Assembly: GCA_047604965.1 (NCBI GenBank)
Contig: JASGGQ010000156.1
Span: 1-5,709 of the forward strand
Direction: 5' to 3'
Length of the DNA: 5,709 nt
Source: JAGIBJ01 sp047604965
GTDB taxonomy: Bacteria; Actinomycetota; Thermoleophilia; Solirubrobacterales; Solirubrobacteraceae
Part shown: one piece after another, positions 1 to 5,376 of the stretch
Layout of the letters: every line of letters begins with the position of its first letter
Numbering within the stretch: position 1 is the stretch's first letter
Program-made: the position numbers and the translations under genes
The notes under the pieces: generated by a model
What the model was told of the DNA's origin: nothing
The model's database searches: none
What the model saw: only the letters and a program-made list of their open reading frames with translations

Positions 1-977
1 AGCCAGGACGCGAGCATGATACTTAGCTCGTACAGCACGACGAGCGGAGCGAGCGCGAGCATCATCGTTCCCGGGTCGGGCGTCGGGGTGAGCACCGCAG
101 CGGCGATCGCAAAGAGCACGATCGCGTACCCCCGGAACGCGCGCAGCTGCGGGATGCCGATGATCCCCGAGCGCGTGACGGCCAGCACCCCAACCGGAAG
201 CTGGAACATCAGCCCGATCGCGATCAGGAACGACGTGACGAACTTGACCGCTTCGCGGCCCTGCACCTGGATGTCGAACTCGCCGGCATTGAAGTTCAGC
301 AGGAAGCGTGTCGTCTGCGGCAGCACGAGGAAGTATGCGAACGCGACCCCGGCGATGAAGAGCACGGGGATCATGAACATCAGCGGCAGCGCAACTTGAC
401 GCTCGCGCGGCGTGAACGCCGGCAGGATGAAGGCGTACACCTGGTAGAGCAGGAACGGCAGCGCGAGCAGCAGCGCCGCGTACATCGATGAGCTGATCGT
501 GGTGACAAACGGTTCGGTCACGCCGAGCGTGATCGGACGCCGGTCGATCGGTGGCGCGTCGAGATCGAGCCGTCCAATCTGGCGCTGGTGCGCGGCGAGC
601 TTCGCATGGAGCTTGGCGAGCTGGGTCTTGGTTGCCGTGTCGTCGATGCCGAGCTGCGCTTGCAGCTTGGCGGTGACCGTCGCCAGCGTCGCAGCGTCGT
701 CGCGCAGCGCTTTGACGGCGGCACTGATCCGCGCCTGGTAGTTGGCTTGGACCTCGTCGGAGTCGGTCGCTTCGTCGGTGGTGGAGCCGTCGGTCGAGAG
801 CGCCTGGTCGATCGGCTTGGTAATCACGCCGAGCACTCGGTCGCTTTGCCAGAACGTAAAGCCGAAGACCAACACAACGAACAGCAGCGACGCCATGATG
901 CGACTGCGCAGCTCGTCGAGATGGTCGACGAGCGTCAGTTCTTCTTGGTGCCCGATCGGGGCGATGCGGCGCGCCAT
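1..977 (-). CDS. tatC: Twin-arginine translocase subunit TatC, 3' end cut by window edge
   Basis: TatC is the multi-spanning membrane receptor that binds twin-arginine signal peptides and, with TatA, moves folded proteins across the cytoplasmic membrane. I read 325 uninterrupted residues from ATG at 977 to the window edge; only a short C-terminal tail should be missing. Hallmarks seen: the N-terminal DHLDELRSR motif (residues 18-26), TM1 about 28-43, TEPF (154-157) opening TM2, YQVYAFILPAF (178-188) followed by the conserved Glu in PRERQ (E192), further TM segments about 197-219, 246-266 and 285-296, and a TPDP turn (299-302) before the last helix. The family is usually about 240-270 residues. 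The excess is an insertion of roughly 75-85 residues (about 61-148) in the first extracytoplasmic loop, rich in Ala, Lys, Gln and Asp and probably helical. The start is fixed by the need to include the DHLDELR motif and by an AGGAG upstream. It lies 9 nt after tatA and is surely cotranscribed with it. Confidence 0.95.
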   Translation of the reverse strand, partial: MARRIAPIGHQEELTLVDHLDELRSRIMASLLFVVLVFGFTFWQSDRVLGVITKPIDQALSTDGSTTDEATDSDEVQANYQARISAAVKALRDDAATLATVTAKLQAQLGIDDTATKTQLAKLHAKLAAHQRQIGRLDLDAPPIDRRPITLGVTEPFVTTISSSMYAALLLALPFLLYQVYAFILPAFTPRERQVALPLMFMIPVLFIAGVAFAYFLVLPQTTRFLLNFNAGEFDIQVQGREAVKFVTSFLIAIGLMFQLPVGVLAVTRSGIIGIPQLRAFRGYAIVLFAIAAAVLTPTPDPGTMMLALAPLVVLYELSIMLASW

Positions 978-986
978 GCGCGGGCG

Positions 987-1247
987 CTACTCCTGCGGGG
1001 ACTTCGGCGGCGTCGCCGGTTCAGTGGCGGCCGGCTGCGGCTCGCCCGCAGCGGCGGTGCCAGCGGCCGCCGAGTCGCCGCCGCTGTGCAGCGCGGCCGC
1101 GTCGCGTTCGTCACTGCCTTGAATGCCCTCTTTGAACTCCCGCATCCCCGAGCCGAGGCCGCGCCCGAGACCAGGCAGCTTCTTCGGGCCGAAGATGACC
1201 AGCAGGAGAACGAGGACAATGCCAATTTCAAGCGGGCCGATTCCCAT
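987..1247 (-). CDS. tatA: Twin-arginine translocase subunit TatA
   Basis: TatA oligomerises around the TatC-substrate complex to form the passage for folded proteins. The 86-residue product has the classic layout: a very short N-terminus, a single membrane helix (about residues 6-19), the FGPKKLP hinge (19-25), an amphipathic helix running to about residue 43, then a disordered Ala/Pro/Glu-rich tail. Glu7 lies in the membrane segment where E. coli TatA has a polar Gln; Glu is common there in single-TatA systems. I chose ATG at 1247 over the GTG/ATG-type extensions reaching to 1364 because TatA proteins begin directly before the membrane helix and the extra 39 residues are Arg/Pro-rich and unlike the family. 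No strong Shine-Dalgarno precedes this ATG. No separate tatB is in the window, so TatA may serve both roles, as in other minimal Tat systems (inference). It is the first gene of the tatA-tatC pair. Confidence 0.93.
   Translation of the reverse strand: MGIGPLEIGIVLVLLLVIFGPKKLPGLGRGLGSGMREFKEGIQGSDERDAAALHSGGDSAAAGTAAAGEPQPAATEPATPPKSPQE
990..994 (-). promoter_or_regulatory. Ribosome binding site for tatC inside the tatA 3' end
   Basis: The minus strand reads AGGAG within the last codons of tatA (Gln-Glu before the TAG stop), 12 nt before the tatC ATG. The spacing is slightly long but it is the only purine-rich element there. It supports the chosen tatC start and translational coupling of the pair. 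Confidence 0.55.
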
Positions 1248-1332
1248 GGTCCAGTCAGCATAGACGGCCAGCCGGGGGCCGGCACCGGCAGGATGAACTG
1301 GGCATGAAGATGGTGCGTTGGATTGCGGTATG

Positions 1333-1353
1333 CCCCGGTTTCTTCGGGGTTTT
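1333..1353 (+). terminator. Terminator-like stem-loop with T run upstream of the zinc-ribbon gene
   Basis: CCCCG (1333-1337) pairs with CGGGG (1345-1349) around a 7-nt loop and is followed directly by TTTT (1350-1353), the layout of a short intrinsic terminator read on the plus strand. Immediately downstream, CGGTG (1354-1358) and CACCG (1362-1366) form a second hairpin with a 3-nt loop, and CCGGGG (1364-1369) could pair instead with CCCCGG (1333-1338). The element stands about 100 bp ahead of the start codon at 1452, so it may be an attenuator in that gene's leader. It may equally end plus-strand transcripts antisense to tatA. The stem is short, so confidence is modest. Confidence 0.35.
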
Positions 1354-1439
1354 CGGTGATGCACCGGGGTGGGCGTCGATCAACCGTCGAGAGCGGGCGT
1401 CAAGCACGCTGCGCGGCGGGCCGAATGTTGGGCTGTCAC

Positions 1440-1444
1440 GGAAG
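1440..1444 (+). promoter_or_regulatory. Ribosome binding site of the zinc-ribbon gene
   Basis: GGAAG lies 7 nt before the ATG at 1452. This good spacing decides for that start over in-frame codons further upstream, at 1323 and after. Confidence 0.55.
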
Positions 1445-1451
1445 ACAGATC

Positions 1452-1862
1452 ATGGCTCAACCAACTCCCCGCACTCAGATCATCAAGCGCGTCACGCTCC
1501 CCTCAGGCAAGCAGGTGGATGTCGTGAGCTACGTCGTCGCGAGCAAGGAGCTTGCGCCGGCCCACCGCAAGCTGCCGCTGGCCTACTGCCCCTGCTGCGG
1601 ACAGGATCGCGTACAGCCGACCGGCTGGAGCGAAGTGGGAACCTCCCATTGGCATGTGACGCTGCGCTGCCCGGATTGCGAGGAGCGTCGCGAGGCGATT
1701 TTCGGCCAGGCCGAGCTCGACGAGTTCGACATCGCACTCGACGAGGGCACACGGTCGATCGCCGCTGATCTGGATCTGCTGGCGCGCGCAAACATGGCCG
1801 ACGACATCGACCGCTTCCTGAAGGCACTCGAGCACGATCACATCGTCCCCGAGGACTTCTAG
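1452..1862 (+). CDS. Zinc-ribbon protein of unknown function, 136 residues
   Basis: I do not recognise a defined function. The protein has three parts. The N-terminal stretch (1-44) is basic and includes a KRVTLPSGK segment. A four-cysteine zinc ribbon follows, with knuckles CPCC (C46, C49; an extra Cys at 48) and CPDC (C73, C76) separated by 23 residues containing Trp and His. The C-terminal part (about 84-136) is acidic and helical, with FDIALDEGT, LLARANM and a terminal IVPEDF. From memory, small actinobacterial hypothetical proteins share this order of a ribbon, an FDE-LD-GT segment, an ANM segment and a PEDF ending; this needs a search. No membrane segment or signal peptide is visible, so it should be cytoplasmic. 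A zinc ribbon could mean nucleic-acid or protein binding. The start at 1452 is chosen for the GGAAG ribosome site; the 43 in-frame residues upstream are Arg/Gly-rich and unlikely. It stands alone on the plus strand, divergent from tatA and convergent with the polyprenyl synthase. Confidence 0.85.
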   Translation: MAQPTPRTQIIKRVTLPSGKQVDVVSYVVASKELAPAHRKLPLAYCPCCGQDRVQPTGWSEVGTSHWHVTLRCPDCEERREAIFGQAELDEFDIALDEGTRSIAADLDLLARANMADDIDRFLKALEHDHIVPEDF

Positions 1863-1894
1863 CCCGCCGGGCCCCCAAACTTCCCTCACGATCA

Positions 1895-1911
1895 CCCGGC
1901 GTCCCACCGGG
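1895..1911. terminator. Small stem-loop after the zinc-ribbon gene
   Basis: CCCGG (1895-1899) and CCGGG (1907-1911) form a 5-bp stem with a 7-nt loop, 32 nt past the stop at 1862. A smaller GCCC/GGGC pair lies right at the stop (1862-1872). Neither has a T run, so both are weak candidates for ending the plus-strand transcript. Confidence 0.25.
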
Positions 1912-1965
1912 CTCACCATCCTCCTGGCGCTGCGGTTCTCTCTCCCCATGCGCTGGATAGGTCAG

Positions 1966-1996
1966 GCGGCAGGCACCAGAGCGGGGTGCCTGCCGC
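1966..1996. terminator. Strong 12-bp hairpin between convergent genes, probable bidirectional terminator
   Basis: GCGGCAGGCACC (1966-1977) is perfectly inverted as GGTGCCTGCCGC (1985-1996) with a 7-nt loop, the strongest stem in the window. It sits between the stops of two genes that run toward each other (1862 plus, 2073 minus), where a shared terminator is expected. There is no T run on either side. High-GC actinobacteria often use such U-poor terminators, so this role is likely but not certain; mRNA 3'-end protection is the alternative. Confidence 0.65.
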
Positions 1997-2020
1997 TGCT
2001 CGTTGTGGCGTCGGATCTCC

Positions 2021-2048
2021 CGGACACTGACCGACCGGCTCAGGTCCG
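2021..2048 (-). terminator. Bulged stem-loop downstream of the polyprenyl synthase gene
   Basis: CGGAC (2021-2025) pairs with GTCCG (2044-2048) and, after a single bulged A at 2026, CTGA (2027-2030) pairs with TCAG (2040-2043), leaving a 9-nt loop. It lies 25 nt past the minus-strand stop. A further CGCGCC/GGCGCG stem (2051-2056 with 2067-2072) abuts the stop codon itself. Together these would form tandem hairpins at the 3' end of the qcr-prenyl synthase transcript. Confidence 0.4.
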
Positions 2049-2072
2049 CACGCGCCACACGGCGACGGCGCG

Positions 2073-3065
2073 CTACGAGCGACGTTCGACGAGCGCGCGG
2101 GCGGCAAGCGTGAGCGCGGCGCGACGCGAAGGCGGACCGGGGAGCGCCGCGATCGCTGCCTGGGCCGCATCGATCCGTGCCACCGCAAGTGCGCGCACCT
2201 CATCGCAGGTACCGGCGGCGATCAGGCGATCACACAGCGCGGCGGCTCCCGGTTCGTCGAGCTCGCGCACTGCAACGCCGGCAAGTTCCGGGTCGCGTGC
2301 GGCTGCCAGCGCCAGCGGCAACGTGACGGTGCCATCGAGCAGATCGGTGCCGCGCGCCTTGCCGGTGACCGCCGGGTCGCCTTCGATGTCGAGCAGGTCG
2401 TCGAGCAGCTGAAAGGCAATCCCGAGGTCGCGGCCGATCGCACCGGCCGCGTCAGGGTCGACGCCGCCATGTATGGCGCCAAGGCGGCAGGCGGCGTCGA
2501 ACAGTGCTGCGGTCTTGCCGATCACGCGCTGCTCGTAACGCTCGGGCGTGATTTCGAGCCGGTAGGCGTCGGCGCGCTGCATCAGCTCGCCCGCAGCGAG
2601 GCTGGAGGCGGCGCGCGCGAGGATCGCGCTGACCTGCGGCGTCGCATCACTGGAGACGGCGGCGAAGGCGGCGGCCAGCAACGCGTCGCCGGCCGCCAGC
2701 GCGGCGGCCGGCCCGTCGGTCGACCAGATTGTCGGGATGCCACGCCGCGTCGGCGCGCGATCGAGCACGTCGTCGTGGATCAGCGTGGCGACGTGGATGA
2801 GTTCGGTTGCGGCAGCCGCGACCCGTAGCGACCGTTCAGCGGCCGGATCGCCGGGCGGTGGTCCATCGCCGGCGACGAGCAGCGCCAGCAGCGGCCGTAG
2901 CCGCTTGCCACCGGAGGCGACGACCGCCGCCGCGCGCGCGCCGGCCGGCCCGCCGATGCCGCTCGCCAGCCGCCGGGTGAGCGCTTCGACGGCAGCGGCT
3001 CGTTCGGCGAGCCGGTCGCCGCCGGCCTCAAGGATGGCGGCGACCGATCGGGGCGCAGTCGTCAT
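2073..3065 (-). CDS. Long-chain trans-polyprenyl diphosphate synthase, likely for the menaquinone tail
   Basis: This enzyme condenses isopentenyl diphosphate units onto an allylic diphosphate to build an all-trans polyprenyl chain. The 330-residue product has every catalytic landmark of the family: GGKRLRP (52-58), the first aspartate-rich motif DDVLD (98-102) within LIHDDVLDRAPTRRG, GELMQ (159-163), GKTAALF (183-189), the second aspartate-rich motif DDLLD (222-226) preceded by FQ, and GKARGTDL (235-242). The fifth residue before the first DDxxD is alanine, not an aromatic residue. In this family that usually leaves room for long products (heptaprenyl and up), not geranyl or farnesyl diphosphate. 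Placed after qcrABC, it most plausibly supplies the menaquinone side chain (inference). I chose ATG at 3065; an in-frame GTG at 3086 adds seven residues, and neither has a clear ribosome site. It starts 55 nt after qcrC with no obvious terminator between, so cotranscription is likely. Length and motifs are normal and nothing is broken. Confidence 0.93.
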   Translation of the reverse strand: MTTAPRSVAAILEAGGDRLAERAAAVEALTRRLASGIGGPAGARAAAVVASGGKRLRPLLALLVAGDGPPPGDPAAERSLRVAAAATELIHVATLIHDDVLDRAPTRRGIPTIWSTDGPAAALAAGDALLAAAFAAVSSDATPQVSAILARAASSLAAGELMQRADAYRLEITPERYEQRVIGKTAALFDAACRLGAIHGGVDPDAAGAIGRDLGIAFQLLDDLLDIEGDPAVTGKARGTDLLDGTVTLPLALAAARDPELAGVAVRELDEPGAAALCDRLIAAGTCDEVRALAVARIDAAQAAIAALPGPPSRRAALTLAARALVERRS

Positions 3066-3120
3066 CGCTGCCGCCAACGGCCACACACGCTGCGCGCCGC
3101 GCCGGAGGGAGGGCGACGGC

Positions 3121-3900
3121 TCAGTGGCCGCCTTCCTCCTTGACCGGGTTCTTCTCGTTCTCTTCGGTGAGGTGACCGAGGTAGGTCACGACCGCTTCGA
3201 ACTTCTCCGGGTCGAGCGATGCGTACGACGGCATCGGCGCGGTCGGGTTGCGAAGCGTCTGCGCGATACCGGCCTGCGGCAACCGATCGGCGATCGTCGT
3301 CAGCTTCGGACCGGGGCCGTGGTTGCCGTTCTCGCCGATCATGTGGCACGCCAGGCAGCCAAGTGACGGAAGCGACTCGCGCCCCTTGAGGTACAGCTCC
3401 ACCGTCTCGGGATCTTCCTTGTTGACCACGTTCGCCGATGGCGGCATCGCGATCTCGGTCGGGGAGCCGCCTTCGGCACCCATCCACGTGAGGTACGCCA
3501 TCGCCAGGATCGTCAGCACGCCAGCGGTGGTGGCGATCGGGCGACGCAGCGGGTGACGCTCGGGGCTGCGGTCGTAGAACGGCAGCAACAAGAGCAAAAT
3601 CAAGCAGACGGTCGGAATGCCGACGGTCGCCAGCGGCGTCAGCGATGACGGCTTGACGACGCGCAGCAGCTCAAAGACGAAGTAGTAGTACCACTCCGGC
3701 CGCGGCACGACCGTCGTTGAGGTCGGGTCGGCCTTGGCGGCGATCGTGCCGCCCAGCAGGTACGACATCGCCAGGATGATGCCGATCACAATGATCAGCA
3801 TGCCGCCGTCCTTGGCGATCACGTAGGGGAAGAACGGCTTCCCCTTGGCTTTCAGGACCGCGTACTCGCGGAGGTATTGCTCTTTCTCGCGACGGTTCAC
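3121..3900 (-). CDS. qcrC: Menaquinol:cytochrome c reductase, subunit IV-cytochrome c fusion (QcrC type)
   Basis: This is the C-terminal half of the cytochrome b unit (subunit IV) fused to a cytochrome c domain, the arrangement of Bacillus QcrC. It contributes to the quinol-oxidising site and carries electrons away on the outer face. In its 259 residues I see a basic cytoplasmic N-terminus, TM about 33-49, the quinol-site motif PEWYYYFVFELLR (68-80), TM about 89-107, TM about 121-138, then the exported heme domain. That domain has CLACH (C182, C185, H186) for covalent heme c and a likely distal Met at 223 in PTAPMPSY, followed by a final helix and an acidic tail. The start is GTG at 3900, 4 nt after qcrB and preceded by GGAGG at 9-nt spacing; a later Met34 would cut into TM1. 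Cotranscribed with qcrA and qcrB, and probably with the downstream prenyl synthase. Confidence 0.94.
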   Translation of the reverse strand: MNRREKEQYLREYAVLKAKGKPFFPYVIAKDGGMLIIVIGIILAMSYLLGGTIAAKADPTSTTVVPRPEWYYYFVFELLRVVKPSSLTPLATVGIPTVCLILLLLLPFYDRSPERHPLRRPIATTAGVLTILAMAYLTWMGAEGGSPTEIAMPPSANVVNKEDPETVELYLKGRESLPSLGCLACHMIGENGNHGPGPKLTTIADRLPQAGIAQTLRNPTAPMPSYASLDPEKFEAVVTYLGHLTEENEKNPVKEEGGH

Positions 3901-3904
3901 GGGA

Positions 3905-4693
3905 TCAGGCCTCCGCCTTGCGCAGATCCTCGTCGATCTCAGCTTCCAGCCACGGGGGCGCCGTGGTGCCGTGCTTGATGACGAGGTAGAGGTGGGCAGC
4001 GATGAGCCCGCCGATCAGGCCGGGCAACACCATCATGTGAATCGCGTAGAAGCGCGACAACGTGACGGCGCCGAAGTCCGGGCCGGCTCGCAGGAAGTCG
4101 CCGAGGTACGGGCCGGCGATCGGCGCCGAGGCGAAGACGTTCACACCGACGGCGGTCGCCCAGAAGGAGCGCTGATCCCACGGCAGCAGGTAGCCGGTGA
4201 GCGCCATGATCATCGTCAGCAGCACGAGGATCACGCCGATCACCCAGTTCAGTTCGCGCGGGTACTTGTACGCGCCGAAGAAGAAGGTGCGTCCCATGTG
4301 CAGGAAGATCAGGATCACCATCGTCGTCGCGCCCCAGCGGTGCATGCCATGCACGAACTGGCCGAGGAACACGTCGTTGTTGATGTGACGCATCGACTCG
4401 TACGCATTGTTCGGCGACGGGTCGTAGTACATCGCCAGGAAGACGCCGGTAATCACCTGCGAGAGGAACGCCAGCATCGTCGATGTGCCGAGCGTGTAGA
4501 ACCAGTTGGTGCCCTTTGGCACCTTGCGGAACATCACCCAGCGGGCGGTGCCGGAGATCGCGGTGCGCTCGTCGAGCCAGCCGAGCGCCGCGACGGCGGC
4601 CTCGGTGGCGTTGTCCTTCGCGGACTTGGGCTCGGCGGCGGGGGTGCCGGGGCGCGGGGGAGCGCCGCCGGGAACGGAAGGCAGTTTCAGCAT
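3905..4693 (-). CDS. qcrB: Cytochrome b6-like subunit of menaquinol:cytochrome c reductase
   Basis: This four-helix cytochrome b carries the two b hemes that cycle electrons across the membrane. The 262 residues begin with a Pro/Ala-rich cytoplasmic extension (about 1-30) and an amphipathic stretch. The heme ligands are H118 (in MHRWGA) and H132 (LHMGR) on one helix, and H219 (RFYAIH) and H234 (AHLYL) on another. The spacing is 14 and then 15 residues; 15 in the second pair is the cytochrome b6 pattern, whereas mitochondrial-type cytochrome b has 14. Other family marks: PRELNW (145-150), TGYLLPWDQ (166-174), RF before the third ligand. At the position where b6 and Bacillus QcrB have the cysteine that binds the extra heme c_n (FYCLG context), this protein has Thr67 (NWFYTLG), and it has no cysteine at all. 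ATG at 4693 begins 5 nt after the qcrA stop, so the genes are tightly coupled. Confidence 0.95.
   Translation of the reverse strand: MLKLPSVPGGAPPRPGTPAAEPKSAKDNATEAAVAALGWLDERTAISGTARWVMFRKVPKGTNWFYTLGTSTMLAFLSQVITGVFLAMYYDPSPNNAYESMRHINNDVFLGQFVHGMHRWGATTMVILIFLHMGRTFFFGAYKYPRELNWVIGVILVLLTMIMALTGYLLPWDQRSFWATAVGVNVFASAPIAGPYLGDFLRAGPDFGAVTLSRFYAIHMMVLPGLIGGLIAAHLYLVIKHGTTAPPWLEAEIDEDLRKAEA
3910..3914 (-). promoter_or_regulatory. Ribosome binding site of qcrC at the end of qcrB
   Basis: GGAGG on the minus strand, within the last codons of qcrB, stands 9 nt before the GTG at 3900 and fixes that non-ATG start. Confidence 0.7.
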
Positions 4694-4698
4694 TGGCT

Positions 4699-5370
4699 CT
4701 AGGTCCCCGGGAGCTTGCGGATCGTGGGCCGGCTCGGGAAGAGGTACTGGCCGATGCCGTCGAGGTCCTGCGCGGGGTCACGCGGGGAGAAGCGACGGAG
4801 CTCGGAGTTCACCGAGAAGCGCGGTCCGACCATCACGAGGCCGTTCTCGACGCGCGTGTAGAAGCGGTCCAGCGGACGGACCGGCGGACCGCCCTGGACC
4901 TCGCCGAGGAAGTCGTACACACCGCCGTGGCACGGGCAGATGAAGCGCTCGGAGGCGTCGACGTAGCGGACCGGGCAGCCGAGGTGCATGCACCGCGTCG
5001 AGATCGCGATGAACTGGTTGTACTGGTCGACCGGCTCCTTGTCGATCTCGGCGTTGCGAGCTCGCAGGTAGACGGTCGTCTTGCCGGTCTCACCCGCGCC
5101 GGGGACGATCGTCAGCGTCCGCGAGACGTAGGTGCTGTCGGAGAACTCGCCGGTGGTGCCGACAGGCTCCCAGCGGACCTCTTCCTTCTTGAAGTTGGGG
5201 CCGAGCGCGAAGCCCAGGGCGGGCAGCGCGATCATGCCGACGGCGATGCCGCCGCCGCCGTTGGCGGCGAGGTTCATCAGCCTGCGGCGGGTGACGGTCT
5301 CACCCTCGAAGGCCCCCGGGATCTTGCGATCCTCGGTGTACGGCGACTTTAGTTTGGACTGATCAGGCAC
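4699..5370 (-). CDS. qcrA: Rieske iron-sulfur subunit of menaquinol:cytochrome c reductase
   Basis: The Rieske protein takes the first electron from menaquinol and passes it to cytochrome c. In its 223 residues the [2Fe-2S] site is complete: CMHLGC (C127, H129, C132) and CPCHGG (C145, C147, H148), where C127, H129, C145 and H148 bind the cluster and C132-C147 form the disulfide. A proline loop (GPP, 161-163) follows. The N-terminus is hydrophilic to residue 26, then TRRRLMN (27-33) matches a twin-arginine motif, followed by a Gly/Ala-rich hydrophobic helix (about 38-58) that should remain as a membrane anchor. Rieske proteins are known Tat substrates, and tatAC is encoded about 3.5 kb away. 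The start is GTG at 5370; no other in-frame start lies upstream before the intergenic region and no Shine-Dalgarno is visible, so leaderless translation is possible. First gene of the qcrABC operon. Confidence 0.95.
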   Translation of the reverse strand: MPDQSKLKSPYTEDRKIPGAFEGETVTRRRLMNLAANGGGGIAVGMIALPALGFALGPNFKKEEVRWEPVGTTGEFSDSTYVSRTLTIVPGAGETGKTTVYLRARNAEIDKEPVDQYNQFIAISTRCMHLGCPVRYVDASERFICPCHGGVYDFLGEVQGGPPVRPLDRFYTRVENGLVMVGPRFSVNSELRRFSPRDPAQDLDGIGQYLFPSRPTIRKLPGT

Positions 5371-5376
5371 GAGTTC

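Larger units (their letters stand above)
1248..1451. other. Divergent intergenic region between tatA and the zinc-ribbon gene
   Basis: About 200 bp separates the start codons of two divergent genes, so promoters for both must lie here or slightly beyond. I see no convincing -35/-10 pair for either. Close to tatA the minus strand has TATGCT (1257-1262), a weak -10-like hexamer without a matching -35, and a small hairpin GCCGG-GGG-CCGGC (1271-1283) that would sit in or just ahead of the tatA leader. Nearer the plus-strand gene there is a cluster of stem-loops (1333-1369), listed separately. No supportable coding sequence was found: open frames crossing it are antisense or upstream extensions. 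Confidence 0.6.

Noticed and set aside
588..1307. Plus-strand open frame of 239 residues opposite tatC and tatA
   Set aside because: Arg-rich mirror of two well-supported minus-strand genes; no domain features.
1248..1364. 39-residue N-terminal extension of TatA
   Set aside because: Would put an Arg/Pro-rich leader ahead of the TatA membrane helix, which the family does not have; ATG at 1247 gives the normal start.
1323..1451. 43-residue N-terminal extension of the zinc-ribbon protein
   Set aside because: Covers the stem-loop region and is Arg/Gly-rich; ATG at 1452 has a well-spaced GGAAG before it.
1863..2072. tRNA or structured RNA gene in the convergent gap
   Set aside because: I looked for a cloverleaf and T-loop consensus and found none; the stems are separate simple hairpins best explained as terminators.
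3066..3086. GTG at 3086 as the start of the prenyl synthase
   Set aside because: Possible, but it adds seven non-conserved residues, has only pyrimidine-rich sequence upstream, and ATG at 3065 gives a normal family start.
2737..3366. Plus-strand open frame of 209 residues across the prenyl synthase and qcrC junction
   Set aside because: Antisense to two genes with intact motifs; Ser/Ala/Arg-rich and spans a gene boundary without any feature of its own.
3845..4702. Long open frame on the plus strand (285 residues) opposite qcrB
   Set aside because: It is antisense to a clear cytochrome b gene. Its product is Arg/His/Glu-rich with no recognisable domain, as expected for the mirror frame of a GC-rich gene.
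3939..4781. Minus-strand open frame of 280 residues overlapping qcrB in another frame
   Set aside because: Out-of-frame shadow of qcrB and the end of qcrA; Arg/Pro-rich with no membrane segments or motifs.
4483..5352. Long open frame on the plus strand (289 residues) opposite qcrA
   Set aside because: Same reason: low-complexity Arg/Ala/Glu-rich product opposite a complete Rieske gene, with no ribosome site.
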